A DNA stretch of 64,000 nucleotides, taken from the NCBI GenBank assembly GCA_902729315.2, contig LR746266.1, positions 5,965,259-6,029,258 on the forward strand, given 5' to 3'. The position numbers were made by a program, and so were the translations under genes. Under the pieces are notes generated by a model. That model was not told where the DNA came from. It saw only the letters and a list, made by a program, of their open reading frames with translations, and made no database searches. The stretch is from Spirodela intermedia (taxonomy: Eukaryota > Streptophyta > Magnoliopsida > Alismatales > Araceae). Shown piece by piece: positions 34,501 through 46,496 of the stretch (positions are counted from its first letter, which is position 1; every line of letters starts with the position of its first letter).

Positions 34501-34998
34501 ACCTTGATCCTCATGTTCACCTCGCTCTGGTCCTGGAAGCCGTGGAATTGCAGAGCCATCTGAGAGCACGAGGCCGAAACGTCGCATTTGCGGCGGTCCT
34601 CCGGCAACCCGCCGCGGCGGCCGCTGCTGCAGTCGCTGGTGAACTTGGGGAAGCTCCATAGCCATCTTCTCTGCTCTACGTTGACCCGAGGGCGCCGTCG
34701 TCGAGGTTAAAACGGACCGGCAAGCAGGTCCGGAGGGACGATGCATCAAGAAAACCGCAGAGGCATCCAGCTGACGGCAGGAGGCCGAGAGGGGGAGAGA
34801 AAGAGAGAGAGAGAGGAGTCGGGAGGGAGTTGTACCCTTGTGACTGCCGATGACGGCGAGGAGGGTGACGAAGTCGCCGGGGCGGACGACGTGGGCGAGC
34901 GCCCACGCCAGAGGGGTCTTGGATATCTCCCTCTCCGCCTTCACTGCAACCAGCACCACATTCTCCGTCGGTGGGTTGCCCTGCCCAGCTCCGGCCAT
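31539..34998 (-). CDS. Receptor-like cytoplasmic kinase with N-terminal USP-like region (796 aa)
   Basis: Exons, 5' to 3': 34836-34998, 34414-34675, 33446-33951, 32659-33354, 32400-32557, 32246-32319, 31838-32165, 31539-31742; the phases close to 797 codons. The N-terminus ([20 protein letters not shown], later [26 protein letters not shown]) matches the universal-stress-protein-like part of plant kinases related to the one often labelled 'inactive protein kinase SELMODRAFT_444075'. A Ser-rich linker follows, then [21 protein letters not shown] and the kinase: [50 protein letters not shown]. No signal peptide or membrane segment is seen. Lys, HRD and DFG are all present, so activity is possible despite the common label. 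The 3' splice site of exon 2 and the 91-base intron at 33355-33445 are the least certain joins. Confidence 0.85.
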
Positions 34999-35976
34999 CG
35001 CCGCCCCCTCTTCTCTGCGTGCCTCCGCCTGCCTCTCTCTCCCTCTCCTCTTCTAATTGACCCCCCGTGCCCAGAAGTATTCCCCTCGCGCCTCGTGTTC
35101 TCCGCTTACCTTCTCCCTCGCGTCTGCTCCTTCACACGTCTCCATGTTCGACACCGCATTCCATGAGGAGATGCGGAAGCGAGTCATCTCCGCATCGTTA
35201 CAGGTTTGCACCATTATATCTCTAGTCGTACAGTATCATTGAAGAGAGAGAGAGAGAGAGAGAGAGTGGTCCATCCATGAGGACCCATGGTGATCTGGAC
35301 GCCCCGTCCTATGGGCCCTGGGGACCTGCAGGATCCGCTGGCACGCCTGCCATTCCGATCCACAGGGCTCAGTAAGACGTCTACTGAAAGGACAAGCAGC
35401 GACGAGAGCGAAAGAACCTTCAAACGCCTGACTTTCATCTGGTTCTTCGCAGGCCCATCGCTAACAACCACCGGTCAACCGTCCCCGCTCTGCTTCCCTT
35501 CGTGGTAAAGAAGAGAAAGATGCCACGCAGAGAAGATTAAATGAAGTCGACCTCTGTACGGGAGCGGGAGGCAGAGAGGGCTACGGTCCGCTTCGACGGG
35601 GGGCCACAGAGTGAGTGCGAAGATTCATGTGAGGGGGGAGGGCATCTGACTGCTGACGACGGGAGAACGAAATTAAAGGCGCCTCCTTTATTGATGGGGG
35701 GTGGCGCTTAGCAGAGCAGGACCATCAACCACACCCCCCCCCCCCTCGGCCCCTGTCAGCCCTGACTGGGCCCCCTCCTCCTGCCGCCGGCAATCGTTTG
35801 GGCGGTCGCCGGGCCCTTATCCTCTTATCCTCCTCTGCCCAGGCCATTCGCCTCCACGAGAAGTCCCCGGCGGCGGCGCGCGGCGAGGCCTGCCGGCCAC
35901 CGCATTCGCCGGCCCGGAATCTTCTCCGGCCCTCCGCCGGCGAGGCCTCCTCTTCTCCGAACGCCGGAAAGCCTCC
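34999..35976. other. Intergenic region between the USP-type kinase and RUS4
   Basis: Upstream of the kinase gene and 3' of RUS4. It holds a GA microsatellite at 35243-35266 and a run of C at 35741-35751. The long plus-strand frame here overlaps the RUS4 last exon in antisense and is not credible as a gene. Confidence 0.45.
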
Positions 35977-36724
35977 TCAGCCGTCGTCCACCAGAGTGTA
36001 CCGAGCCTGCTCCGGCGAGCTCAGCAGGACGTTCTTTGTCGCCCAGCCGCGTCTTCGGATGTCCTCCGACAGCGCCGGGAGATCCTCCGCCGCGCGCCTC
36101 CGGCAGTCATCCACCGCACGGAGCCACTCCGCCGGGATCACGCCGCCGCTGGCCACGAGCTCTCTGCGAAGGAGGCACGCCTGCAACAGGCCCATGATGA
36201 TCTCCGAGGTCCCTGCTCCTTCCTGAAGGGAGAGAAGGATCCTCTGCTGCAAAGATCCACGACGCAGATTGGAAACCTAGAGAGAGAAATCCAACTCAAA
36301 ATTAATAACCATACGGGTTTTAGGGTTTACCTTGGGTTTCCTCGTCCAGTTGCTGTGAGCAGTCTCCACACAGATGAAATACGGATCCTTGTCACTCAGA
36401 CACTGCAAGATCGGCAAAGAAAACGCCGAAGTCTGGAACCCAGGGTCAACGCAGCCTATCCTGATCGGCCATGCCTTGTTGCCTGAAATGGAAAACACTT
36501 CCTGTCATTCACCACGCCTCTGATTCTCAGGAACCCTACAAAAAAAAAAAAGAAAAAAAAAAGGCCGGGGGACGGATAGGCCCACCTTTAAGGTTCAGGA
36601 AGTCAACGCCTTCCTCATGGCTCACTTCTGCAGGCGAGGGAACATACCCTGACCGAACCCATGCATCAATAATAATCTCCAACCTGTTCTGCATACAAAA
36701 GTTGGGACCCTTTTTCTCAGGACA

Positions 36725-36761
<37 letters not shown>

Positions 36762-39046
36762 AAACTTTAAACCAATTATTGAGAAATTTTGATCGAAGTT
36801 GACCAACCTTCGTCAACGTCTGCAGATGCACGTGCTTGAGAGCTTGATAGATTGAAAACAATTCAATCGCCGCAAAAATTGGGTATATAACAAAGGTGAC
36901 CCCAGTTTGAAATCTTGAGGAAAATTGTCATGAAAATGGAAATTATCAGCAGATACATGAGTTAAATTCGTGATGAAAACAGCTACGAAAATCATCTGGA
37001 ATCCATGGAATCATCATCCAAGTACGACCAGACGAACATTTATTCAGCATGGTTCGGGATCAAAGTCCACCTTCTATTATTCCTGCCCAGAACATTCAGT
37101 AAACCCGCAAGAACTAGACCCAGGTTGTCAAAACAGACCGTCTGCAGCTGGAACAGGGGACAGATCTCAGTAGGATTCGAGCAGATGATGTGGGCAGACG
37201 CCCCCAGACGGGAGGGGAGGAGGAAGGAAGAAGGGGAGATGATTCACCTGCGCCTTTGCAGAAACCTCACCGAGATTGTCGGCTATGGCGAAACTGCGAT
37301 GGATGGCAGACTGTCAAGACAAGAACAAGCTGGACTGAGAGATTTCAAAAAATAAAATAAATAAAAGGACCGCTGGATTTCTTGCGAAGCAATTAAAGCT
37401 ATGCCCGTTGACTTAGATCTCGTATCAGCAGCTGTAAATGGGTAGGAACTAGCAGAGTGCAGGGTGAAAAAAATAGACTCAATTTAATTAATCAAAAAGA
37501 GGAAGATAGAACACACAATGGCTATGAACTGACGCGATTGGTCAGAATGCTCCGGATGTATAGTGAGAAGTTACAGTCTCAGATGCATGGGAAAAGGTAC
37601 TCTAGTGACATGAGTTCGAGACAGATTGATTTCCGGAAGATTAGCAGATGTAGACGGCGGATTTATGAACCGATATTCCCTTGTTAGACTGAATGGTGGA
37701 GAAAAAAACTCGTAGAGAACACAATTCTGATTACTTTCCATGATAACCCTGGAAACAGATTAATTTCCATAATCCGAACGATGAGGCGATGGAACTGAAA
37801 TAATCGGCAAGAAAAAACAGAGCTCTAGATTAGCAGTTCTGGTCGGTCTCCGATGAGGAAGCTATGGTGATGATGAGAACTTGGAAACAGATTAATTCGC
37901 AAAGGACTAGTGAGCATGAGCATACCCCGGTAGCAATGTAGGCGGCGAGACTGATAGATTTCGCGACGTTTGCCAATGTCGCAAGAAGCAGAAACTTCTG
38001 GGGGAAAAGAGGAGTCAGCAGCTCTATTCCGATGCTTAGGCTGAACAAGATCGATGTGGAGAACCTGACCATCTGTCCACGACGGAAGAACATCAAGTAC
38101 TGTCTCGAGCTCGAAAGATCAGAAATGGACGCTTATGAACTTGAGAGAAGGGAGAGCACCTTCAGATTTGTGTCGAATGTGGATCCAAGGCTGGCAGTGT
38201 ATATGCACCTGCTGAGCCTTCCGAGCCCGTCCTTCAGCAGCCAATTCAGCGCGGCCGCAGATGAGAGCGCCTGCGAGGATCCGATCCCGATTGCCCTAAA
38301 CATTGCCTGCAGATAATCGATATCGGCGGGGGATTTTAATCTGCAGAAGCGAGGTAGAAATCGAGAGCTACGACCTAAGCAGCCAGAAACGGCTGGATTG
38401 ATCAGTGGATCGAGGGGGGATTTCCCATTGGAAAATAGTCGTTCGTCCTCCTTCAATCCCGTTTCAGTTCCACCTCTAATCACGCTTCTCCGGTGCAGCA
38501 TTTAGGTTCGAACGATTCTGCTCGGGGAAGGAGAGATCGATCGGTCGGAGGGAGTACCTGAGTCGCGAGAACCTGGAGAGAGGAGCTGAAGAGCCGATGC
38601 AAGAACTTCCACCTGAGATAACCCATGTAATTCTCCTGAACGTGGCGGGGGACGAACAATCCCCGAATCGCCAGAGTCGAGGTCTGAATCAGGCGGGCGA
38701 GTCCGCCGTTGACGGACTCGCGATCTTCCGGCGGCTCCCGCTCGAAATCCACCAGGGCGAGGCTCGCCCCGTCCCAGGTGTAACGGGAAGATTTCCCGGA
38801 CCTCTGGACGACCAGGGGAAGGAGAAGAGGCTTCGGTTCTCCTCCGACGTTTCCATCTCCGACCTTGAATTCGCACGAGAGTCTCGCGGGGTCGGAGGCC
38901 GTCGGGCTCTCCAGAGGGAACGCGAGGCTCGATTTCTCCAGCCTCGAGCTCAAGCCGCCGAAGGGGCGATCCGCCGGAGCCCCTGGGCCTTCCCATGGGG
39001 CTTGTCGGCGATGAGCTCGAGGGCGCAGGTGGGAGACGGACTGCAT
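35977..39046 (-). CDS. RUS4: Root UVB sensitive protein 4 (DUF647, 527 aa)
   Basis: Member of the plant RUS/DUF647 family; RUS4 has been tied to anther dehiscence, and RUS1/2 to UV-B sensing with vitamin B6. Exons, 5' to 3': 38558-39046, 38160-38306, 37926-38072, 37248-37310, 37071-37147, 36808-36913, 36586-36688, 36331-36482, 35977-36276; all phases agree. The first in-frame ATG after an upstream stop gives MQSVSHLRPR. Signature stretches are ENYMGYLRWKFLHRLFSS, AMFRAIGIGSSQALSSAAAL, NWLLKDGLGRLSRCIYTASL, FAIADNLGEVSAKAQ, LQTVCFDNLGLVLAGLLN, YQALKHVHLQTLTKNRLEII, KAWPIRIGCVDP and the tail GWATKNVLLSSPEQARY. Several hydrophobic segments are likely membrane helices. Exon order and product length match Arabidopsis RUS4. 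Confidence 0.93.
36731..36760. repeat. (GA)n microsatellite in a RUS4 intron
   Basis: About 15 GA units in the intron between exons 6 and 7 of RUS4. Confidence 0.9.
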
Positions 39047-40365
39047 CAGGCGGCCCCGGATGGATGAACCAGAATCAGAGGGCCAGTCGAAGCAGCCAGC
39101 GTCCTTCGGGGGACCGAAGGAACGCGAGCTACCGCAACTTGGCTCTCGTCAATATCCCGAAGAAAAAGGGGAACACCGGAGATGAAACCCTAGCCGCCTG
39201 CTACTACCGCCAAAACAGAGAGACTTTCAAAAGCATGGCAGACATGGCGATAGCCCGCGCGTCACGCGCTCCACCAATCCTCCTGCTGCTGCTGCTGCTG
39301 CTGCGATCTTTAGGTCAAAATATAAAACAGAAACCTTTTGCTTGCACCCAGTGACCGACCCAAAAAATCCCGGTCAAAATCTAGCATATGGTCGGGTATA
39401 GAGAGTCGAGGTCAACCCCTACGAAGCTCTGACCCAATCAACTCCCGACCTTTTTGGATGAAATTCTCAAATTTCTGCTATTTATCTATGAAAACCTGGT
39501 CACCAGAGAAGCCGAGTTCCAGGATCATATCCATCGCAAAAAAAATATCGGGTCTTTTCCAGCCCACATAGAAAACCAAACAATAAAGTGCATGTAGAGC
39601 GAGAGAGAGAGAGAGAGAGAGGTTGGACGCCGGTCATTCTCCCTGGTTTAACCAATCTGGGGAGTAACGGAAACCGGCCAACGATCAAGGAAGCCTCCAC
39701 GTGTCAGACAAGGATATTTCCGAACGGTTAGTTGACGTGGCATTTTTATTATATTTTCCCTCAACCCCAAAGGGGTCCACCGATCCGGCGGTTGTGGATG
39801 AGCTCCAGCTCTGGAGATTGCGACAATAGATAGAGAAAGCAATCCCGACGCAGTTGACGATTTCGGGCCTACGACCCAGTTGGCCCAATAAAATACAGCC
39901 CATTCCAGATGTAATGTTCATCTTCCACGCCTTCCGCCGCCGGACTCTTCCATCCTGCAGCAGACCGCCGGCGGAGGAAGCGGCGTTCGGCCGGAATAGG
40001 GTTGAAGCTTCCGGTGAGGTCCCTACTCGACACTTTTCTGAACGTGTAGCTTTGGGTAATCGCTAAATAGGGATAATACAGAGCTTCCTTGTGCTGGCCT
40101 CTCCCTCTCTCCCTCTCTCTGCTCATCTCTTTGTCTTCCTCAGGCGATTCCCACAGAGAGATCCGGCGGGGCCTTCTCCTTCGGTTCCTGTGCGGTCTGG
40201 GTAGAAATACGGATTCTGGAGGGTGAGCTACCCATGAATTGTTTTTCTTTCCTAGATCTTCTGTGTATTTTATCCTCTATGTTTAATCGAAGCTGCCGGT
40301 CTGGCGCCACATTCTTCATGTTTTTCCAGGGATTTTCCTCCTGCCTGCCTGCCTTGTTCAGCGTG
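39047..40365. other. Divergent intergenic region between RUS4 and ATG101
   Basis: 1.3 kb shared by two head-to-head genes. It contains a (CTG)n run of about seven units at 39283-39304, a GA microsatellite at 39599-39621 and GGCCCA-type motifs near 39885. The part after about 39950 is probably ATG101 5' leader, possibly with an intron. Confidence 0.5.
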
Positions 40366-42609
40366 ATGAACTGCGAAATATGCCATCTGAAAGAACTGGT
40401 GAGCATCTGAAAGGATCAAGTCTGATTCAAATCGGGGGGCGTCCTTTGCTATATTTTCTCCCTATTCTCCAGCTTGGAGCTCCGTTCTGATCTGACTTCA
40501 ACCCTTACTACTTTCCTTCTCTGTGGATGATCTAGGAGGTGGAGGTCTTTCAGGTCCGGGAAGTTCTCCGTTGTGAGTTCCTTCAATTCTTCTTTTCTCG
40601 TTCTTGGGATTTGTCGACTTCTCCATTTTGGTCGATCTTAGGGTTTTTAGCCTCCTACTAAGCTCCCAATATTACTGGCTAGCAATTCCTTCTGGTTTTA
40701 GTTTCTGTTTAATTGCTGGGTCGTCTATCATGGACCTGAAAGCATTTGACGCATTTTTTTCAGTCTCAGCTGCTGCAGCTAGACTGACTGCTGATGATCT
40801 GACGTATCTTTAACCGCGATTAATCCTGGAAAAATGGTGACGCGTGATTATGATGAAATTTCTGCATCTGCGTTTTGGATTGTTCTTTCTGACCTTTGTT
40901 GGTTCAGGAATATGAGTCCTCTCGATTGTATTCCTCATGGATTGGAAGCCCACTTCATTATTCAGCATATTTTTGTCGTCACCATAATTTATGAGTTTTT
41001 TAATCGTCAACAAATTCTTCTTCGGCATATGTTCTTTGCTGGTCGTTCTAGTTCATGTTGGCTATTTATTTATTTATTTTAAATCGATAAGAAATTGTCA
41101 ATTGACGTTGATTTCGTCGCAGAAGGTTATGGTTTCTGTGAATTAACAACGTCTGAATCTGGTTTCAGGCATACTACACACAATTTTGTTTCACAGAGCT
41201 CTCGGTCTTGTTCGGCCAAAGGATGTCGATTCTGAACACTTTGAAATCACCTACGTGAGTACGATTTTTTTTTTTGGTGGTAATCTCACAGAAGCTGTTC
41301 ATGATCATCTTAACTCGTTTTGATTCCTCGGACATAATTGAGAAGGAAGCGTTGGTGGGGCAAGCAGAAAATTAGTCCCCATTTTTTAATTATTTTTTTT
41401 TCTTTTGGATGATACTATCAAGTGTAAGAGTGAGATTGCCTAATCGTCATGCGTTTCAAGGATCTCCATGGGCTAATATCTTACATATCACCTGGCCACA
41501 TTCCTATGATTTTATCGAGTTCTTATGATTTTCATGATGCTAATGTTTGTCTATGGAAAATTTTGAGAACTGGGTATGAAAGTATCTGATCCAGATTCAG
41601 GAGCTGGGAGACACTTCAAAAATCATAGCGATGAAGATCATGATTGTGTTCTTGGGATGGAACTTTTTCCCCAACCCAAGCAGAAATTGTTCTATCGTTG
41701 ACCAATCCAGCTGAGAGCGTGCCCATTTTTTATGGGATTTAATTGACTTACTGCGTCGTGTTCTTACGTTTCTGGGGCCCTGTTGAACAGGTGCAGTGTG
41801 GAGATGCAGAGCTGGAGAAGAAGATCGAGGAAAAAGTTGACCATTTTTGCAGCTGGGTGGAGAAGCATCCGAACAAGAAAGGCCAGGTGTGTTATTACAG
41901 CAGACATCATAAACTGGTTTGAGACATCCATTCATTATTTATTTATTTACTGTTCTTCATGTTCTTGGCATTATTGTTGTTGGCACTCCCGTGAAGACGA
42001 GCCACAGATTCCCAGAGAAGATTAACGGTGGCTTGTGGGTTGCAGGTTCTGCTGTCGTTCTACGAGGTGAAGAACAAGCAGGCCTCGTGGTTCACGAACA
42101 AGGTCGAGCGCCTCTACTGGGAGCAGTGGCACGTAAATCTTCACGTTCTGCAGCCGAGCGGCGCCCACGGCAAGCCCCACGGCGGCGCCAAGCCCGCCAG
42201 GGATCCCGGAGGTACGACCACCGCCGCTATCCCCCTCCCCCTCCCGCCGTCTCTTCAGATTTGATATCTGCCTCGCCGCCAGCAGGAGGCGGCAGAGAAG
42301 AGAGCGGCTCCCGGCGGGGGTCCCTGGAGGCGTCCCTCCGCGATGTCCTCTTCCAAATCATCCGGTTTGTCAACGAGAAGAAGGACCACATCCCCATCCC
42401 CAATCCGGATTGCGTCTCCTCCTTCCCCTACGAGATCACCATCCCGAGGTTTGCTCCTCCTCCTCGTCTCCTCCTCCGCTCCTCCCCTTTCTGGATCGAT
42501 CTGAGAGACTGATCCTCTTTCTTTCCCGCTCAGCCATTCCGATTCCTCGTTCGGCGTGGAGATCTTCAAGAGGATGCTGCAGACCGGGCACCCGACCATG
42601 CTCAGCTGA
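40366..42609 (+). CDS. ATG101: Autophagy-related protein 101 (218 aa)
   Basis: ATG101 is a HORMA-fold partner of ATG13 in the ATG1 kinase complex that starts autophagosome formation. Exons: 40366-40398, 40536-40572, 41169-41254, 41791-41886, 42046-42211, 42286-42448, 42534-42609; phases close to 219 codons. The product begins MNCEICHLKELEVEVFQVRE and continues with ILHTILFHRALGLVRPKDVD, CSWVEKHPNKKGQ, LSFYEVKNKQASWFTNKVER, LYWEQWHVNLHVLQP, LRDVLFQIIRFVNEKKDHIP and IFKRMLQTGHPTMLS, all family hallmarks. The length agrees with Arabidopsis ATG101 (about 215 aa). No lesions seen. Confidence 0.95.
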
Positions 42610-43108
42610 GGAGACGGCCGCCGCTTCTGCAAATCCCTCCCCTCCCTCGACGACTGGACACGACGAACCTCCGTTGTAGATTTTCTGGCGTTGACCCTGT
42701 GTAGATAATGCTCGCCTCCGCCCTGTTGATTATTAAATGCTGACAAAAAAATTACAGTGCGTGTATTTATATATATTTGTGATGGTAGCTAAATCGGAGA
42801 AATCAGAGGAAATTTCTCGAGAAATTGACTTTGATCAGATGCGCCAGCAAAGTCAAACGCCGCAGAATGATATCCACCTCAATATTCCCTCGTAATTATA
42901 TTAATTTTTTTAAGTGTGAAGAATTTACCGTCCTTTGGATCCAGTTTATCGCTCATAAAGTAATCGATTATTTACTGACAAAGTCTGCGAGTGAGAGCGT
43001 TGGCCGATGATTCTCCGAGGAAGCGGGCGGCGGCATAAGAGATCCCCAGGGGACGCTGCACTGCAAGCGGACGGGCGATTAATCGGCGACCAGATTTGCA
43101 GCCTCAGC
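42610..43108. other. Intergenic region between ATG101 and the TIN1-like gene
   Basis: ATG101 3' flank, then the TIN1-like upstream region, which is AT-rich in the middle. No gene or element is seen. Confidence 0.5.
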
Positions 43109-44825
43109 ATGGGGGCGGCGGCGGAGAGCCTCCTACTCCCCCTCCGGTTGCTGATATTTGCGATAGTTGCTTCGCTCACCGTCGCGTACAACTCCTCCGG
43201 CCTCCCTCCTACTATCCTCTTCAAGGTCCTCTCTCTCTCTCTCTCTCTCTGGGATTCGGGGAGTTGGAGAGCCCTAATCCTGCGATAATCGCCCCCTGTG
43301 TTTCCCAATTTGAATACAGGACGTGGTGAAGGCGATCGCGAGGAAGGAGGGATGGGATCCCGAGGCGGTTAGGGTTTTCAAATTTGCCAATGGAAGCGTT
43401 CAGGTGGGGCGGTCGCGGAGGCTCGAGTTCCAGGTCCGGACGGGGAGTAGGACACTTCTGGTATTCACGTTTCCTGATGAGCTCGATGGCGAGACCTGGA
43501 GAAAGCCCAGAAGGAGAGGGAGGGAGAGGGCTTGGTGGCGACTGGACAAACCTGTGCGATGGCCGCGGCCTAGACTGAATCGCTTTGAGCTGGCGGGCCC
43601 CCTGGAGGTGAAGTCGACCGGGGATGACCGGCTCTCGCTTCTGCTACCGGTGAGCTTCTCTCAGACTTTCTCGGTCTCTATCGCTTTGTGATGCGGATCC
43701 CTAATGACACGCAAACGTCTTCTCTAAAACACTTGAAACAGTAATCTATATAGTTGAATGTACGGGACCGTGAGGATCTCGTTATGTAGGGGCTCGCTCA
43801 GATTTCCTCTGTGCTCTCTTCTCTGCTACGCGGGGCAAGATCAAGAGTTAAACACCTACTTTCTTTATAGAACACGTCGAATGAGGATTTAATTGGGGAA
43901 AATCGAGTAGTTTTGAACTGGCGCAGTCCGATTCAGGCTCTCTCATTCTTATTTTCTTCCACTTCTTTTCGTCATGTACAGGAGGACAGGAAGATGGAGA
44001 TGATTTGTTTGGGATTTTTTCACTAAAGTAGAATTCTGAGCTCTAAACCAGATGATCTGCCGTGCTATGCAGGCGAACGTCACACGCACCGGTTTGAAGC
44101 GAGTTGTTCTGGGAGGAGGGATCAAAATAAGGGTGGACGGAGCAGAAGAAGTCACTCTCAGCTACCCTTCTGCTTCTGGGTCCTCACTTTACAGAAGTGA
44201 GGTGGTACTGGACCATGAAAGAAAGCCTTCTTTGTTCCGTACTCAGTCTCTTTGTTCGCCTCTGATCTCAGTGTCCATTTCCGGATCAGTTTCCCTGGTT
44301 GCATACAAGACTCACAATGACAAGGCTTACATTGAAACTGCATCCCAGTCTCCTGATACCTTGGAATTGCTACCAGATAAGTGCTATTATGGCTCTCACA
44401 GGCAAGATCTGTCGCTGTCAATTATCTCCATTTCTTCTCAGATGAGCCTGCCAGAGAGGGTCCTCAGGATGATTCTAGACAGGCGAATATCTCAGCATGC
44501 GACCCCACGCTCTGTCAAAGTAAGAATCATGCCATTCACCTTGGTTAGATTCCAAGTAGAACTGGAGAGAGACATCGGTGAAGATGATAGAATCTGGAGC
44601 AAGGCCCCGAAGTGGAAGTCAAGGCCCACTGTGGAGCGCGATTGGTTTGAGGTTTTATGCAGGGCAGAAGTCGGAAAGGAGTTGAAACCTGCGTTTCAGA
44701 GAAAGCTAATGAAGGGTCGCTTTGTGTGGGATTCTGTCTTGTGGGGTAGTCTGCAGCCCAATGTTTCATTCACACGGCTTCATTCACTTGTTCTTCCTCC
44801 GGAAGCTTTCACATTAGATGTTTAG
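43109..44825 (+). CDS. TIN1-like endoplasmic reticulum protein (399 aa)
   Basis: Exons 43109-43225, 43320-43649 and 44073-44825 join in phase 0 throughout. The ATG opens MGAAAESLLLPLRLLIF, a signal peptide-like start with hydrophobic residues to about 25. The mature part has TILFKDVVKAIARKEGWDPE, ELAGPLEVKSTGDDRLSLLLP, TRTGLKRVVLGGGI and an end reading ERDWFEVLCRA...LHSLVLPPEAFTLDV. This layout resembles plant TUNICAMYCIN INDUCED 1 (TIN1), an ER protein of unknown biochemistry induced by ER stress and linked to pollen surface formation. Assignment rests on remembered family features, so a more distant paralogue is possible. No catalytic motif is recognisable. Confidence 0.72.
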
Positions 44826-46446
44826 TGGTAAAGAAGGGTTTCATTCACATCGTGTCATATGGATCCATTGGACAAGGTCTTCTGCAAATATTGAGCAACT
44901 CTCTCTTTGGCACTAATCTTAATCGGCTGTAAAGAGAAAAATCCTGCCTTGTGGTTCATGCACCGATCAATCTATGTATCTTCTCAGACTTGGTGGATGC
45001 TGATGTCGCTGTCAGTAAGTAATGGTTTTTATTTATTTATTATTATTTTATTTTTTTTAATAGTGTGTTTGAAATGCCGTTCATCAGTTGATCATAAACT
45101 CCTTAATCGAATTGCCCACATAGTATTATTCTTCGCTACACAGAACCGTAGGACGGTACTTGCTAATGCTCTGACATCTTGTGGAGTTAACCCAATTTGG
45201 CAAAAACTTGAAGAACATGGGAAGAACACCTTAGAGAAAGGACATTTAAGTTGGTTTTCTTGTGTTCTATGCTCTTGGAATGGATGCTTAAGAAATTGTT
45301 TCTTTCTGCTCCGGGGTTTTTGAGGAGACCTGCAAGCTGTTCAAGTCTTCAGGGTGCCTTGTGAAGCTTGAATTCAAATCAATTGATGTATGTTCCTGGT
45401 GGCATGTTGACTTTATAAGATAGGTTGCACGTATCGCCAAGTTGCCCTATACTTTCCCATTTTGGCATGAAATTGAGCATTTTCTGTATGCGAGAGGGAA
45501 GACTGTTGCCAATCACCAAACTTGGTCAACTACCGTCTACCTTCTCTTGGTCACTAAAAAGGGGGCTATTTCTTTATCTCTCTCATTAGCCAATTGATTT
45601 ACGAATAAACCCCTCGTCTTTTCCCATGGACCCATAAATCCCAAGAGTCAACCAACCGTTAAGTCTCTGGTTCTAATTAAGTTACATTTAACGTGAAGAA
45701 CTTTCCCGAAAACTAGGTTTCTTTCATTAACTACTCTCTCTCTCTCTCTCTCTCTCTCTTCCTTCCGTCAGCCCACCAGCATGCATGGCGGGCTTGGTGG
45801 TGAGCTGAGATAGAGCGGCCGGTGGTCACTGTCGTTCTCTGGCCGCTCCTCCCCTTCCCCCCCTCGCTTTCATCTTCTTGCTAGTTAGGAGGCGACCCGC
45901 CTTTGGGGAAGGAGAGAGGGAGTGGGGGAAGATGAGTCGTAACTCCTTTGCTTGGACCGTCATCTCTGCCGGGAAGAGAGAGGGAGAGAGATTAGTCACT
46001 TAACATTCTTAGCCTGGATTTGACTCTGATCTGCATCGTAAAAGAGTCGTTTGACTACGATTTTTCAAAATACGTTCAGGAGGTACAGAAATCTCACAGA
46101 TTATGGCAGAGCCTATGCGCAGGTTTTCAACTCCAGCAGATTCGTACCAGTTGACTCAAAGTTTGAACCTTATGAAAGACATTTTCTCGGTCCTCTATCC
46201 ATCAGCTATCTTCCATCTCATGTGAATGAAGTCGACTCCCCCTCGCCCTAAATTCAGCCTCACCCCCATGCCATAGACTGCAACCTGGATCATGCTGAGT
46301 TGATTCAAAAGTCAAACGCACTGCTCATGAATATGTGTACTAAAAACCAAGAAATTGGAACGTCAAATGACAGGGATTAGAATGCAAAGATTACTCTTCT
46401 CTTCGTGAAGGCAGCCACTGCTGCCAGCTGCAGATAGTTCTAAGAC
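44826..46446. other. Gene-free interval downstream of the TIN1-like gene
   Basis: AT-rich 3' flank to about 45500, then a CT microsatellite at 45734-45759 and GA-rich patches at 45910-45990. No coding family is recognised in either strand. Confidence 0.45.
45734..45759. repeat. (CT)n microsatellite
   Basis: About 13 perfect CT units. Confidence 0.9.
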
Positions 46447-46496
46447 AGTGGAAGATATGACACTTGGGGCAGGCCAACTGTTATTGGTCGAACAGC
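46447..46496 (+). repeat. Dispersed repeat copy abutting the methylesterase pseudogene
   Basis: This ~50-base block resembles the opening of the tandem repeat units at about 50898, 51250 and 51605 (pattern TGGAAGA...CATTGGGG..AGCCAAYTG..ATTGGTC.AACAG). It lies directly before the point where methylesterase homology begins (LFGPKF), in place of the normal upstream exon sequence. Confidence 0.55.

Noticed and set aside
35701-36486. 261-residue plus-strand frame
   Set aside because: Its right half is antisense to the RUS4 last exons and the left half is GC-rich intergenic DNA with no domain.
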